Assembly (NCBI GenBank): GCA_014905825.1
Contig: JACGCN010000058.1
Coordinates: 62,001-126,000 of the forward strand
Origin: Lyophyllum atratum
Taxonomy: Eukaryota > Basidiomycota > Agaricomycetes > Agaricales > Lyophyllaceae
Direction: 5' to 3'
Length of the DNA: 64,000 nucleotides
Part shown: positions 44,332-56,222 of the stretch, one piece after another
Position numbering within the stretch: the first letter of the stretch is position 1
Layout: the number at the start of each line of letters is the position of its first letter
Notes under the pieces: model-generated
The model's database searches: none
The model's input: only the letters and a program-made list of their open reading frames with translations
Told to the model about the DNA's origin: nothing
Program-made: the position numbers and the translations under genes

Positions 44332-45564
44332 ATGTCGTATTTCTCCGGCGCCGACGACAACGACTTCGATGGATCATTACGCTTTTCCACGAGTGGCTAT
44401 AAAGGGATGGAGGCAACTCAGAGGACGGTCACCGAGGACAATTGTTATGCGGGACGTCGATACCCAAGTGACGGTCGCAATCCCGTGTTAGTAAACCCGG
44501 GGACCGAGGCAGCTGCGTGAGTTATACCCCGTACATGGTCCCAGACATCCACTGACTGGCAGTGGAATTACTTCTACGCCATAATATCTTGGCTATGCTC
44601 TCAGGTATGGGTATTATCAGAGAGACTGGTCTTCCCATCCGTGGGACGAACGACGTCCACATTCACGATCTTTGGCAGGCAATGAAGGCACGCCCGTTTC
44701 AGAGCCTGGCAGGTCATCGGTAGGTCTAGTTCTTTGGCTGCCTCCTTTCATAAGGCTGAAACCTAAGGAACCTTGATCTAGGTAATTCGAATTAATCAGG
44801 ACACACCTGTAGCACCCATTCGTGGCACAGACGAGTTATCACGGTCGTCACCTGGATCTAATCAGTGGATGGCCACCGACTATCGGTTACGTGATACTAT
44901 CGTGCCGGATTCAATAGGTATACAAGCACCACAGCACCTCGAGGCGAGGGGCCACTTTACCAAAAGGAGGTCTTGGAAACCAGAAGAAGTTAGCGGCAGC
45001 GGCGGTGCACCTCACCTACCATTCAGTGGACGAACATTGGCACCTGGTGTACCTGCTTTCCAAGATTCATCAATGAGGGCATCACCGCCAGTTCACCCAC
45101 CGGCATCCCTATATTATTCCCAACAGGGTCTATTTGCGTCACCCGCCGGTAATAATGCGCCACACGTTGACCCAGCTCGTTTTATATCGTCAAGTTATCA
45201 ACAATTCTCAGATAATTCCCCCACGGGGATGGACAGAGATGAGCGGGCTGCCCACCAAATTCAGGTACCCGCACTCAAGGGATCTGTCCCTCTTGTCTAC
45301 GTGGACCAACTACCGATACCGCGGCCTGGCGACGCCATACGCTGTCCTTATGGGTGGTGTCCCTCGACTTTCACCCGAATAGGGGATCTCGAAAGACACC
45401 TCACCACCGCCTCGATACACAATCCTACAAAAACAGGGATAGCAGACTCTTCAAAGCGCTGTCGGAAATGTGGTGAAGAGTTCACCCGTTCTGATGCTCG
45501 AAATCGTCACGAGCTCAATAACTCGTGCTGGAAGCGGAAGCATAGTTCACGGCGGACATCTTAA
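44332..45564 (+). CDS. C2H2 zinc-finger protein, putative transcription factor
   Basis: Three exons. MSYFSGADDNDFDGSLRF starts at 44332. An intron with a GTGAGT donor ends at CTCTCAG, joining YGYYQRDWSSHPWDERRPHSR. A second intron (about 44719-44781) joins VIRINQDTPVAPIRG. The long last exon is Ser/Pro/Gln-rich (ASPPVHPPASLYYSQQG) and ends with two fingers. CPYGWCPSTFTRIGDLERHLTTASIH is C-x4-C-x12-H-x6-H. CRKCGEEFTRSDARNRHELNNSC is a C-x2-C-x12-H-x5-C variant. The stop is at 45564. The layout, a disordered N-terminus and two C-terminal fingers, is typical of basidiomycete regulators. Its target is unknown and the start is the least certain part. Confidence 0.7.
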
Positions 45565-45861
45565 CAGGACGCGGTCTGAATACCACCTAACCCCTATACA
45601 TACATAACATAGTCATAATCCTTTGGCGAATACTCCTAAGGGAGCCAAATTTATTCTTTGGAATTCGCGATAGAGCAGCGTCCGACCCATGGTCGTCATA
45701 TGGCAGAATTAATTCTACTCCGGGACTGTAAATCCTGCTGTGAACCTAAATGGCCTAATTTAGGGGCATATGTAGCGAAAAAACCTATCCACAGATGCTT
45801 GTGGTGTGATGACGCAGAAAGAAAACCGCCGGTAAATGCTGTTCCTTCAAGCCTGATATCA

Positions 45862-46824
45862 TCATCCTTCATTCTCATGAAGATGTCTATTAGAACAACA
45901 GCTCTATCAAAACCTATCATGGCGGTTGGAAAACCTGTCACGTACTGTCCAAGAACTTTATTCATTTTGAACATGTCGATCTTGTCCACGTTAAATACCG
46001 CGCGAAAGCTCGGGTCGCACATTATTTCTCGTTTATTGCTGGGGTTCTGCAGTTCGTTATCCTTGATATATACCCATAGTTGTTTGACCACTTGTGGTCG
46101 CGAGAGTTTGTCGACTTGGAGGAGAGCTGCGAGCGGGTCACTGCACCAATAACAGTAGACTCATTAATGTAAGGTTCAATATGTTATGGCAGACATACCT
46201 CAAAATGTATTCTTTCGCAAAGCCACCTTTCGCTGTTCCGCCGCCAGCAGTGGGTTTCCTCTTCGATTTCACCTTCTTCTGCTCACCGTCACCACTGTCA
46301 TCGTCAGAGTCCACTATCGCCGCACTCTTCCTCGCCCTACCAGCCTTCTTCGCAGCTCCATTCGAGGTTCCGCGTTGTTTAGCAGGCGTCCGCCTGGAGC
46401 GACTGTTCAGTTCATCGGAAAGTTGACGCGCGAGTTCTGCATCACTCTGCTCGTTCTTGGAAAGCTTCTTGGCTTTCTTCGGTGAAGGCGCTTCTTTCTG
46501 TTCATCGTCATCCGCCTCTTCCCCTACGTGCTCCTCCTCGTCATCTTCTTGTTTCCGTTTCCGCGACCCCGATCTCTCCGGTACCTCGGTCTCGTCCACG
46601 TCTGTGCTGACCCCTCCTCGCACCGCGTTCACGCTCTCAAATACCTTTCCAATAATTGTATCGATAGCCTTCTTGTTCTCCCTGAGGAAATCCGGGTGCA
46701 GCGACGTGACTTCCTTCAGTAGTAAACGTCGAACGCTCTTTGCGCTGATAGTCGTCAGGTCGATACCCGGAGCAGAGAGAATTTTGTGGATTGGGGTTTC
46801 AAGTGTGCTGAAATCGTACTCCAT
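45862..46824 (-). CDS. SWIB/DEK_C chromatin protein (UAF30/TRI1-like)
   Basis: Starts MEYDFSTLETPIHKILS at 46824. Residues about 1-65 (SVRRLLLKEVTSLHPDFLRENKKAIDTIIGKVFESV) form a DEK_C-type helical domain. A long Lys/Glu/Asp linker with RKRKQEDDEEE and KSKRKPT motifs suggests nuclear location. After an intron near 46140-46195 the SWIB/MDM2 domain reads SDPLAALLQVDKLSRPQVVKQLWVYIKDNELQNPSNKREIMCDPSFRAVF and DKIDMFKMNKVLG. A final intron joins QHLHENEG and the stop at 45862. Yeast relatives are UAF30, an RNA polymerase I upstream activation factor subunit, and TRI1. Length is about 285 residues. The paralogue assignment cannot be decided here. Confidence 0.87.
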
Positions 46825-47053
46825 GGCTCAGTGAGTATTCTAAGGCGACTATGAACAGCGAGGAATGAGCAAAGCGGAGAGACAGTGGGTTCGAGGATGA
46901 GAACACCGGTTACGGGTCAAGTTGATGCGTGGTTAATGGAGGAGCGCGTTCTGTCAATCCGCACGTGACTCAATCAATAATGTTCCTTAACCCGTTCATT
47001 AAACCCACGTCTCCATCGTCAGTACATAATAGATACAGTAACATTCTAAGTGG

Positions 47054-50000
47054 TTATCGAAGGATTGCCCATTCATTTCTGGCAGGATCACCTGGAGGGG
47101 GAAACACTCCTCGATCAGCTGGGCGTCCTTGTTGGTCTTGCTGTCCACCATTTTGGTCACGTCTCGTTCTGTCCACGATTCGCGTCCGAATGTAGAGAAG
47201 GATGGATATCAAGAGGCAGAGTAGCACGAGCAATATCGTTTCTTGGAAGTCGTCAAAGTCTCCGTCCTCGCGATTTCCTCGTAGTGCGCCCTCGAAGTAG
47301 TCATCGGGACCAAAATCGCTGTCTCGTTCTTGTTCAGCGTTTCGGCGTTCCCTAGCCCACTTGATAAAAAGGTGAGAATATGGTTTTTCAAAGTAGAAAA
47401 TGTAGCGCTACTGACCTGTATAGGATCTTCTTCTCCGCTTGGAGGTTTTGGAGGTTGTTGTCCAGCCCTACGTTTGTGGAATTCTTCCTTCGCCTTGCCC
47501 AGGTACCATGGTCCATCCTCCTCCTCAAAGTGTTCCCGTACTTGGTCATCTTCTCTTGCTTTTTCGTCTTCTTGCTCGCCCTCAAGCTGACGTCCTTCCG
47601 TGGCTTTTGAAGAAGCTGTGACTAGAGAGACATATTAATAGATAATCACACAAGCCTTTCTGTGAAGAACCTACCACTGCTCTCCTCTTCGGGATGCCAG
47701 ATATTTAGGCCGCCAGTGCCTCCCATCATAGTGTGCCAGATGCTGCGGATATACAATTTGCCGAGAGAAAGTAAGACGGGCAAGTATGCTTCCGAATTCG
47801 TCTCTAGGGCAAGGTCATAATGTCTCTTCGCGAGATGAAAGTCCTTGATGATGATCATGAGCGAGCAGAGACTACTGCAGAGCAGAGCAACATTACCTGT
47901 GGTACGCCAATGCCGTTTTCATACATCCACCCCAAATTCCACATGGCAAGAGCGCTCAATTGCGTATCAACAGCAGATTGATAGTATCCTGCTGCCTTCT
48001 CAAATCGTGTCGTTTCATCGTCGTCCGACACACCGAGCCCATGGTAATAGTAGTCGCCAACTTTGACGAGGGCATCGATATTCCGCTGAGCCGCAGCACG
48101 CGTCCACTGTGTCAACGCCAGTCGTGCGGTATCGTTGGATGGCGTCATGGGGGAGAACCGTGTAAGGCGGAGGATACTTTTATCTATAGGAAAATGTCGA
48201 TTAGAGGAAGTTTAGAAGGTACCACAAAAAGAGCTGACCTTGGTCCAAGATGTACGCAAGGTTGTTCTGAGCGACCTCTGAGCCCCGCTCAGCGGCAATC
48301 CACCACTTAAGAATGGCAGCTTCCTTGCCATGCTCAGACGCGGACATCCATGCAATCTCCGCGTCCCGGAGTAGATCGTCATCCCACCGACCGCGCTCTG
48401 TAACAAGTTTGTGGAAAGATACGGCCATTGCGCAAGAGCTAGAAGCAACGGGAGCAAGCATGCCTGGGGTCTGAGCTTGGGCGCACGCGATGTCACCCAG
48501 ATAATAATAAGCTTCGAGGGGTGATCCGCAGCGGACAGCGGTCTCGAAAAATTTGGTTGCCTGTATAAGTTCACCTCGCTCTGGAAACATCATTACGCTT
48601 GAGGACACTAGAGATAGAAGCAAATTTACCGTAGTAGAATTTTCCTAGGTTTACATGGGCTTCAGCGAGCTCCTGCTCAGCTGCGGCTCCGAAATGCGCG
48701 TTGGCTTTCTTGACGTCGGCTTTCAGTCCTGGGACTAAGCCATCTCGGTGGATGATTCCGAGCCCATTGTGCGATTCGCGATCACCATGCTCTGCTCCTC
48801 GCTCGAACCACATTTTTGCAGTGGCAGGATCGGCCTTGACCCCCTCTCCCCTAAGATACATTCGCCCCAGGTATCCAGCACTGGCTGCCGCGTATCCAAC
48901 CGGCCCCTGATCGTCTTTAAGAGGGGTGGGTTTATACTGGAGCGGATTTGGTGGATCGCGGGGCCAAACCTGGCGCGCAATTTCTAGAAAGTAGTGGCGG
49001 GCGTATCCGTAGTTACGAGGAACAGCCCCAACACCTTCACTGCCTGATCCAATGCCACCAGGGCTCCCGTAAATACTACCTTGATAGAAGATCTTGCCCA
49101 GTCGGTAGGCGAAGTCTGTCTCGCCACGGTCAGCGTTAAACTATGACCGGTAACCAATAAGTAGTATGCGGCGTACGAATATGTGGCATGTACGTACAAG
49201 GTAATATTCTAACACATCTTCCCAGGTTTCTCCTGCATCCCGGGCCATGCCTGCTTTGATTGCTGGCCGTTGGGTATTGAGTCCCGTGGAAGCAACGCTG
49301 GCACCTGGTCCGAAAACTCCCCCGACCAAATCGGACAAGCGGGTCGGTGTCTGGGGTAGTGTTCGACCGCCTGGAGGACCAGCCTTGAACTTCGTTATAA
49401 CTGAGAGGATAAAGATCTCAGTCCACTGTCCTCTGTACATCCAGCATACTTACCTTGTTCAGCAGCCAATTCGTACCACAGTGAGGCACGGTCACAGCTT
49501 TCCTGGGTTCCGATGCCGCTCCAATAGCGATAACCAAGTGCCATCTGCGCGCCTCTGTCTCCTCCGTTGGCAGCGAAAGTATAATAGAGTTGGGCTTTCG
49601 CTTGGTCGACTGGAACAACGCCATGGTAGCCAGTGCTCAGGAAGAATGCAATGTACCCTTGGGAGGTCGCGTTACCAGTCCGTTTGGCGTGGTTCAGGAA
49701 CCCATTGTATGCTGCAAGTGGGTCGGATACGAAATGGCGCGTTGGTGGGAACTAATCATGTGGCGATGAGCAACCAAATGAAGAAAAGAACACAGGGACG
49801 CACCAAAGAAATATAGGCGAGAGTATACAGCGCGTCGGTGTTCCCTAACTCCGCAGAGTGCTCCAACAAATCCACAACTTTTATGGCTTTGCCACGCAAT
49901 TCATCGTCCTTCCTTCGTGTATTGATTCCCAACCCATCTTTGCCGAAACCTCCGGTCAGTTTGCGAATAGTATGGTGGTGTAGTTTGACGGCAATCCGAA

Positions 50001-50597
50001 TAGCACTCCCAATAGGACCGTGGCCTTGTATACTTGGGAGGAAACTTGAGAGGAGCGATTTAGTATTTGAACTCTCAGACGCGAAGGAGGGATCGAAGGT
50101 ATGTGCTGCTGGATGAGCAGTCAACGTCGCCAAGGTATTCAAAGCTTGCTTGTATGCTCGGGAAGCTATATTCGAAAGAGAAGGTTGGATCGCATACAAG
50201 GTGTAGAACGAACCGTACGCACCCTCGGCTGCTTGATCGAACCCTATATCCGAGGTCCCAAAGCTCTAACGAGGAAGGTGTATTAGATATATGTGATCCA
50301 GCGTGTAGCGAGTATTGTGGAGTCTGTTCAGGGATCGTGCTGGTAATGAGGAACTTACTGCAGGGCTGTCATTGGTTCCGACTGTCCTGGCGGATGTTTC
50401 AATGGTCTCTACACCTGTAGTAGTAGAGTCAGGTACCTAAAGAACGATCAACGATTGCCAAGAATGAGGCATTATTTCAGAAGATTTACGGATGGCGTTT
50501 CCGCTGCACTTGCTGTGTGGGATACTGCAGCGAGAGCAATCAATCCGAAGGCCAGCCAAGTCGCCTTTCGAGCGGTGAGTCTCCCCCGGGACTTCAT
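47054..50597 (-). CDS. HRD3: HRD3/SEL1L homologue, ERAD ubiquitin-ligase subunit
   Basis: HRD3 is the ER-lumenal partner of the HRD1 ligase and recruits misfolded substrates. Exon 1 starts MKSRGRLTARKATWLAFGLIALAAVSHTASA at 50597, a signal peptide, and an intron near 50458-50510 joins VPDSTTTGVET. Sel1 repeats follow: AELGNTDALYTLAYISL, AANGGDRGAQMALGYRYWSGIG, DFAYRLGKIFYQGSIYG, AASAGYLGRMYLRGEGVKADP, GAEHGDRESHNGLGIIHRDGL, AEQELAEAHVNLGKFYY, AAQRNIDALVKVGDYYYHGLGV and SALAMWNLGWMYENGIG. LYIRSIWHTMMGG corresponds to the region before the HRD3 C-terminus. The last exons are acidic and end in ETILLVLLCLLISILLYIRT, a membrane anchor, with the stop at 47054. About ten introns; roughly 900 residues. 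Confidence 0.88.
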
Positions 50598-51273
50598 ATC
50601 TCAGTATAGAGGAGGAATATGTATCAAGGCAAGCTTAGCAAGTCATAGAAGGTCGAGCAGCTCTGACAGTGGCAAGACACGTTGAATCCGTTACACGTCG
50701 ATTGTCACGTGATTTGGATCTTATCAGATAACCTCTCCCGATCCTATCTCAAGTCAAAGAGTTTCTCAAGTCAAAAAGTTTCGCTCTGAGTCTAGGGAAA
50801 AGTCCTGCTGGAAGCCTGGGAGGGGAATGGTATTTTTATGGAATTCCATTGCATGGATTGTCGTAAGTGTAAAGAAGGGAATACTTGTATACAACATTCT
50901 GGAGGCTCGTAGTATTGCAAACGATGATATAGATATTTATTACAGAAAAATAAAAGGCATCTCCGAGCGGGCCTGAACTGCGTATAAGGAGGGGTACGCA
51001 CTTGAACTCGCTGCTCTACTAGTGCAGGGACTCGAGGGCCAAAGTCAGGATCGAGAATGCCGGATGGCGCTGTACTTGCAAGTACAAGCCTTTTATCGAA
51101 ATAGATCTTTCTTTCTCGGCCTTTAGTTGACCTGAGTAAATCTCATTTTAGCTGCCCGAAGGAGTATCTGACAACGGTTTGGTAAAGGCTGGAGTTACCA
51201 AGTACTGTGGAGGGCGGCCTCCCTCCGAACCCGTAATACACTGTTTGAAAATAAGTAAAGTATGCATAACAGG
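50598..51273. other. Intergenic region, no gene seen
   Basis: Promoter of the HRD3 homologue and 3' flank of the PTAR1-like gene. A GTACGT site and a downstream CAAACAG suggest the PTAR1-like gene could extend by an extra small exon to about 51125; otherwise nothing is seen. Confidence 0.5.
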
Positions 51274-52394
51274 TTAGGAAACACGTACATAAGCAAACAT
51301 CCAGGCAACAAATCGTCTTGCTAACGGACTTGGAAACATTGTCGAGAATCCAACCTGCTCAACCAGTTGTTCTCTCTCCTTGGTTGGAAGAAGGACTGCA
51401 GACTCTCGCAAATAGATCCAGAGGGCCTCATGCGATGGATACGATGCTATCAAGGACAATGCATGCTTGACCAGAGATGCATTCGTGGCGGTCGACGGTA
51501 TGCCATGCCTACTATGAGCTAGGTGGCGACCCTCCAGATCGCCAAATAATCGCCCAAGACTACAAAGACGAAATACAGCGGAGTGATCGGAGACGTGAAG
51601 ATCAACCCAGTGGCGTAGGGCCTTGAGCTCTTGCTGCAGGATGTCAAACCAAACGTTGGAGGAATCCGCGTTTAAATGCAACTGAGCGTTCACAGCATCT
51701 ACGATGAAATGCCAGTGCGTCCATGCAGGGTAATTCCGCGGGTGAGATTCGCATGCCTCTCGAATAAGTAATAATTCGCTGGTGACGACTCCGGGTGGAA
51801 TATCGGGGAGAGCCCGTAAGTCAGCAGCAGTTGTCCAATTTTGATCGACGTAGCGTTTGCCGAGATGGAGACGTTCTGTGTAAATTCGTCCGAATAGCCA
51901 ACGGCGATGGTCCCAGAGGATGGACTGCTTCGCGCAGTCGCTTGGGCCTCGTAAAAGTACTCGGGTAAATTCAAGTTCCTTTTCTAGGTCAAGGTAATCG
52001 TTCTCGACAAGACGTTTCCGGGCATTGAGAGCCGTTTGGTGACCAGGATTGGTGAGAAGGATGATGCTTGTAGAGATTCTACATAGTTCCGGTACGGATC
52101 TTGACGATTTGAACAAGGCAATAGCGCTCAGGTAGACTTTATAAAGGACCTTCTTGGGGATACCGAGGTTGCCATCGGAGTAAAGGAATGGGAAGTCAAG
52201 AGTCGGGCGTTGTTGTTCTTCAATAGTATCAGCGGATACCCATTCCTCTAGGCCCCCAGGAAGGATTTCCACGGAAACGCTGAGAAGGCTGGTCAGGGTG
52301 TCAAAATCATAATTGATCACGAATGGTCGTACGGGGAACTTGATAGAATTGTCGCTAATTTGTGAACTAGGCCAACTCCTCTTCCCACTTCCAT
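51274..52394 (-). CDS. Protein prenyltransferase alpha-subunit repeat protein (PTAR1-like)
   Basis: PTAR1-type proteins serve as the alpha subunit of the Golgi SNARE geranylgeranyltransferase (GGTase III) or related complexes. A first exon MEVGRGVGLVHKLATILSSSP starts at 52394 and splices over about 53 nt to VSVEILPGGLEEW. The long frame through this intron is misleading. The body carries PPTA helical repeats, seen as TALNARKRLVENDYLDLEKELEFTRVLL, DHRRWLFGRIYTER, ESHPRNYPAWTHWHFIVD and HVSDHSAVFRL. The W-x-H-R/W-x(2)-W pattern is the repeat hallmark. The stop is at 51274 unless one more intron is used. It shares a 156 bp promoter with the oligoribonuclease gene. Confidence 0.8.
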
Positions 52395-52550
52395 GACAAG
52401 TCAAGCCTCTACGGGTGCAGGTGCTTGGCTGTCAGTTTGGAGCGTCGAGGTCGCCGAGAACGACACTGAGAACTGGTTGTTTATGGTTGCTTGTCGATAC
52501 TTACATTCATTGCACTCAGCAGTTTATCAAGTTGTCCTCGTTCCTAGGGT
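52395..52550. promoter_or_regulatory. Bidirectional promoter of the PTAR1-like and REX2 genes
   Basis: Divergent start codons lie only 156 bp apart. All promoter elements for both genes must lie in or overlap this interval if the inferred starts are right. No clear TATA box is present. Confidence 0.5.
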
Positions 52551-53672
52551 ATGCTTTGGACCCCTGGTCTATTGCGCCATTGCATACGCCTTCCTATTGC
52601 GGCCTCTTATCCGAAGGTTCGAGCGTATAGAAAGAAGAAATACATGTCGAAACCCTTGGATTTCAATGCTGGACCTCTGGTTTGGGTCGATTGCGAGATG
52701 ACCGGCCTCGACCCCCGTACAGACAAAGTCCTGGAAATCGCAGTGCGTAGCTACTCACTTCGTTGGACGCGTCAAAAGTGAACAGAGCAGGTCCTCATCA
52801 CGAATGGAAACCTGGAATTAGTCGACGAGGGCCTCGAGTTCGTTATTCGGACAGACAAAACTGTTCTGGATGGGTCAGTAATGTGCTTGCGCAGGTTACT
52901 GACGCGTAATAACGCGTTTTATGTAGGATGGGGGAATGGTGCACTAAACAACATGGCCAGGTGCGTACCTTCAGCCAGAAGAACGAAATCGCGCTGGGCC
53001 TCATGTGTATGCATTACCTCTTACAGTCTGGTCTAACCACTGCTTGCTTGACCTCGCCGCATTCCCATGAATACGTGTCCAAAACTGTTCTAGCATATAT
53101 AAAGAAATGGATTCCTCAACAAAGGGTCGGCGTTCTTGCAGGAAACTCTGTCCATGCTGATAGATCGTTCCTTGTCGAGGCCATGCCGGAAGTCATCGAT
53201 TGGCTGCATTATCGGTCCGTCTCCCTCTTCACCTCCGAAAGCAAGTACTAATACATCCGTCCTTTGACTAGCATCGTCGGTACGTCTTCTCCAAGTCTTT
53301 ATATCTGGTAGTGAAGGTCGAAGCCGTCGTCACAGATGTATCCTCAATAAAGGTGTGTAACTTGAAACCCTTGAGTTCTTCGTTATCTTTATCATACTTC
53401 AGGAATTATCGAGGAGATGGTATCCCAGACAGCCTATTCCCCGCCTTTCTGAGAGTAGTCATCGGTATATCAATTCGCAGAGCCGAATCTTGATCAAGTA
53501 ACTCATCGCATTTCACACAGGGCATTAGATGACATTCGTGGCTCAATCAAAGGTATTTCATGCTTTTCATCCACACGGCAGTCATCATCAAAATTCTTCT
53601 GCAGAGTTGCAATGGTATCGAGACAACATTTTTGTGACTCCATCCTCTACCCCGTCTTCGCCACCCTCCTAG
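52551..53672 (+). CDS. REX2: Oligoribonuclease (Orn/REX2), likely mitochondrial
   Basis: A DEDDh 3'-5' exoribonuclease that degrades very short RNA oligomers. The start at 52551 gives MLWTPGLLRHCIRLPIAASYPKVRAYRKKK, a basic leader without acidic residues that fits a mitochondrial presequence as in yeast REX2. Starting at 52644 (MSKPLDF) would give a cytosolic form. Motifs in order are LVWVDCEMTGLDPRTDKVLEIA (first Asp and Glu), VIRTDKTVLDGMGEWCTKQHGQSGL and VGVLAGNSVHADRSFL (second Asp). A late exon has RALDDIRGSIKELQWYRDNIF (final Asp). The stop is at 53670. About six introns; near 240 residues. All catalytic residues are visible. Confidence 0.88.
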
Positions 53673-53950
53673 GTAGAGTGACGTCCCACTCGAGGACGAC
53701 ATAGCGTTATCAACGCTGGTAGATAGCTGATGCAGCTGATATATTAATCGTACGGTATTGTTTCTGCCCGAAACGTAGAGAACGGAGAACCGACGAGCAC
53801 CCTGTGTCCAAAATGATACATACAGCGATCTCAGGCAAGTCATGCCCCCGATAATAAGCCAATAAAGATAGCGATCAAGTGGTTTGACGGGGGCATAGAG
53901 CCAATGACCTGCGAGCCATGGTCGTATTCGCATCCCAGCGGTGTGCGACA

Positions 53951-56222
53951 TCAGAAATCCCACAATGTTCCCTAAAGTCAGAAGGTAAGAAGTTGAAACA
54001 AGAGAAAGGAGGATGACGCACGAAGGCAGGAATGCCAGCTTCCTTGCAGCCTTCCATCATCTCTCTGTTTCCCTGAAAGTTAGACGTGATGAAAACGACT
54101 TCAGCTCCCCAGGAAATATAAGTTTCTTTTATGAGCTTCATGACATCTGGACGCCCCCCTTGAATAACGAATGACAGTCAGCATTCGAGGACTGCGATAT
54201 GTCAAAGATACAAACCTCGCTTTTTAGAATCCCAAAGCGTGACACGCTCAGGACCCAGATTTCGATGGATCAACCCAGATATCGTCGGGCCAAATGTTTT
54301 TTCTTGATCTGACCCGATCCATATCAGATACCTGCGAAAGACGTGGATTAATCGTCGTAAATGGAAGGTAAACCGACGGAGAAACATGACGGATCATCGG
54401 CTTTTGATTGAAAGAAGCTTACCAGTCTGGGCTCTAGAAGACACAAGGATGGTCAACTCAACGCCTAAAAATCGGATGCGCATGGAGTAATCTCACCTGT
54501 AGACAAGTCGAAAGGGCAGCACCAAGCCCTGTGCCCGTGCACACTCTGATGCCTCGCTTATAGAGCGTTGATGTGTTAGATACACCTGCAAACTATAGCA
54601 CGGAGCTAACAGAAGAACCACCGAAGCCTTCACCATTAACGTACCTTCAGTTGCCTAGTCCAAAGCCGTCGTGGTGGGTTGTCCACAAGAGCTCGCGTGA
54701 AATCGCCCTGTACCCCGCATATGAGGTAATGTTCTTTCGCGTCCTTCCCCTCACTGCCAATACATATTTAGCGACCTCGGGGCAGGGAGCAAGGCAGTCA
54801 TCGTACGATATGATTCCGAACGCGTGATACTCCATAATGGAACCTCGGCTGATTCTCGCGAGGAGGCCTTGCTGCATCCCACGTTCAAGACGCAGAATTA
54901 CAACTTTCGGAGACGGCTTGAGAAACATCCGTCAGCCAACCAGTAGGGACACGAGCGATGAAACAAGCACACAATTTCCACGTCTACTTTGACCTCACGG
55001 ATCGTGAACCATGGGATTATAACGCTATTACATAGATATTGAGTACCCGAAAAAGAAGCGATAGATTACCGGACGTACAAGACTGTCATCCCGAATACGA
55101 ACCAAAAATCCTGTTGCCGAAGGATGCGGATGCCATCGGGGTTCCAGGAATGCGTTTGCAGGTCATAACTGTCCCCGAGGACGACGAATATCCAGGCTAA
55201 GGAAATATAAGTGCCACTCTGTCCCCTTCATTCAAAACGGATCTTACTCGAGAGTAATCCGAGCCTGGAAAGTAAGGCGAATTTAGCATACCTGGCGACA
55301 GATTTATTGATCTATGACTCACCACCCCATGAACCGATGGTGTCGCTCGAAAACGCTATTGGCGCCATTTACAGGCTGGCTTTTCCTAATTCATAAGAGC
55401 AACTCACTTGTGATGAGTATTCCGCACCCATGGGAAGGCGGAAGCGATCGATACGCCGACAACGACGTTCGTGACCACCCCCGTGATCAGCACCGAGTCG
55501 TGGTTGTCCTTGTGGTCGATGAAGATCATAACTACGCGGAAAACTAACCAGAGAAAGCCCGAGGTCGCACATCCAGAATGTATACCGCCTAGATGCTGAA
55601 GCACAGAGGTACATCCGAGTCGAAAGGCTAACGGAGGCCACTGCGGTCACGATGTTCAGCACGGGTCAACGGAGACGCGCAAGTTCAATCACCTTGGCGA
55701 ATAGGGTGTTTACAATGAGGTAAAGCAAGCGTCCAAAGAGCTCATTCCGCATCAGGATCGCGGTGAGCAAATTCCCGAGGACACATGCGCCTGTGTAGCG
55801 TCGAGGATATTGCCATTTCCCGGCCGAAGCTAGAATGATGCCAGTGAGGTTTATCCACATGACGAAGGTGAAGAATTTCCTGCTCAAATGCATTCAAAAA
55901 AGGAAACTAGCGTAGATCGAGTGACATACCGGTACGTGTTGAACCATAGCTGAAAGCGTACCCGACGGTCAATCTTTCGAGGCGCAGACTTCTTCAGTGA
56001 CAGTGGTGGTATCAATGTGGGACGTCGCGGAGGTGAGGTAACACCAGGTGGTTTGGTGCCTGTAGATGATTGCAGATATGGTACGGATTCGGACGCGTCC
56101 CGACCATCCAGTGAAGGTGTCGAGGGCACCAAGCAAACAGCATGCAGGGTGAGGGGAATTGGAAACTCGTCATTGTCGAGAATCCCTTTCTCCGCATCAT
56201 CGATAGACGAGGTCGAAGACAT
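53951..56222 (-). CDS. TmpA-like integral membrane oxidoreductase
   Basis: Resembles Aspergillus TmpA and the ferric-reductase-like fungal membrane proteins. The cytosolic N-terminus MSSTSSIDDAEKGILDNDE is followed by a Ser/Pro-rich region and RKIDRRVRFQLWFNTYR. Membrane segments follow in separate exons: KFFTFVMWINLTGIILASAGKW, ACVLGNLLTAILMRNELFGRLLYLIVNTLF and a segment near 55404-55600. Soluble parts then read VVILRLERGMQQGLLARISRGSIMEYHAFGI, YLIWIGSDQEKTFGPTISGLIHRNLGPERVTLWDSKKRG and RPDVMKLIKETYISWGAEVVFITSNFQGNREMMEGCKEAGIPAF. The last exon gives GTLWDF and the stop at 53951. TmpA affects conidiation signalling in Aspergillus; the role here is unknown. About ten small exons, so internal borders are approximate. 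Confidence 0.75.

Noticed and set aside
51274..52404. Long single open frame taken as the whole PTAR1-like protein
   Set aside because: Its first codon is TTG and the N-terminal third matches nothing. Splicing from an ATG at 52394 in another frame gives the normal N-terminus.
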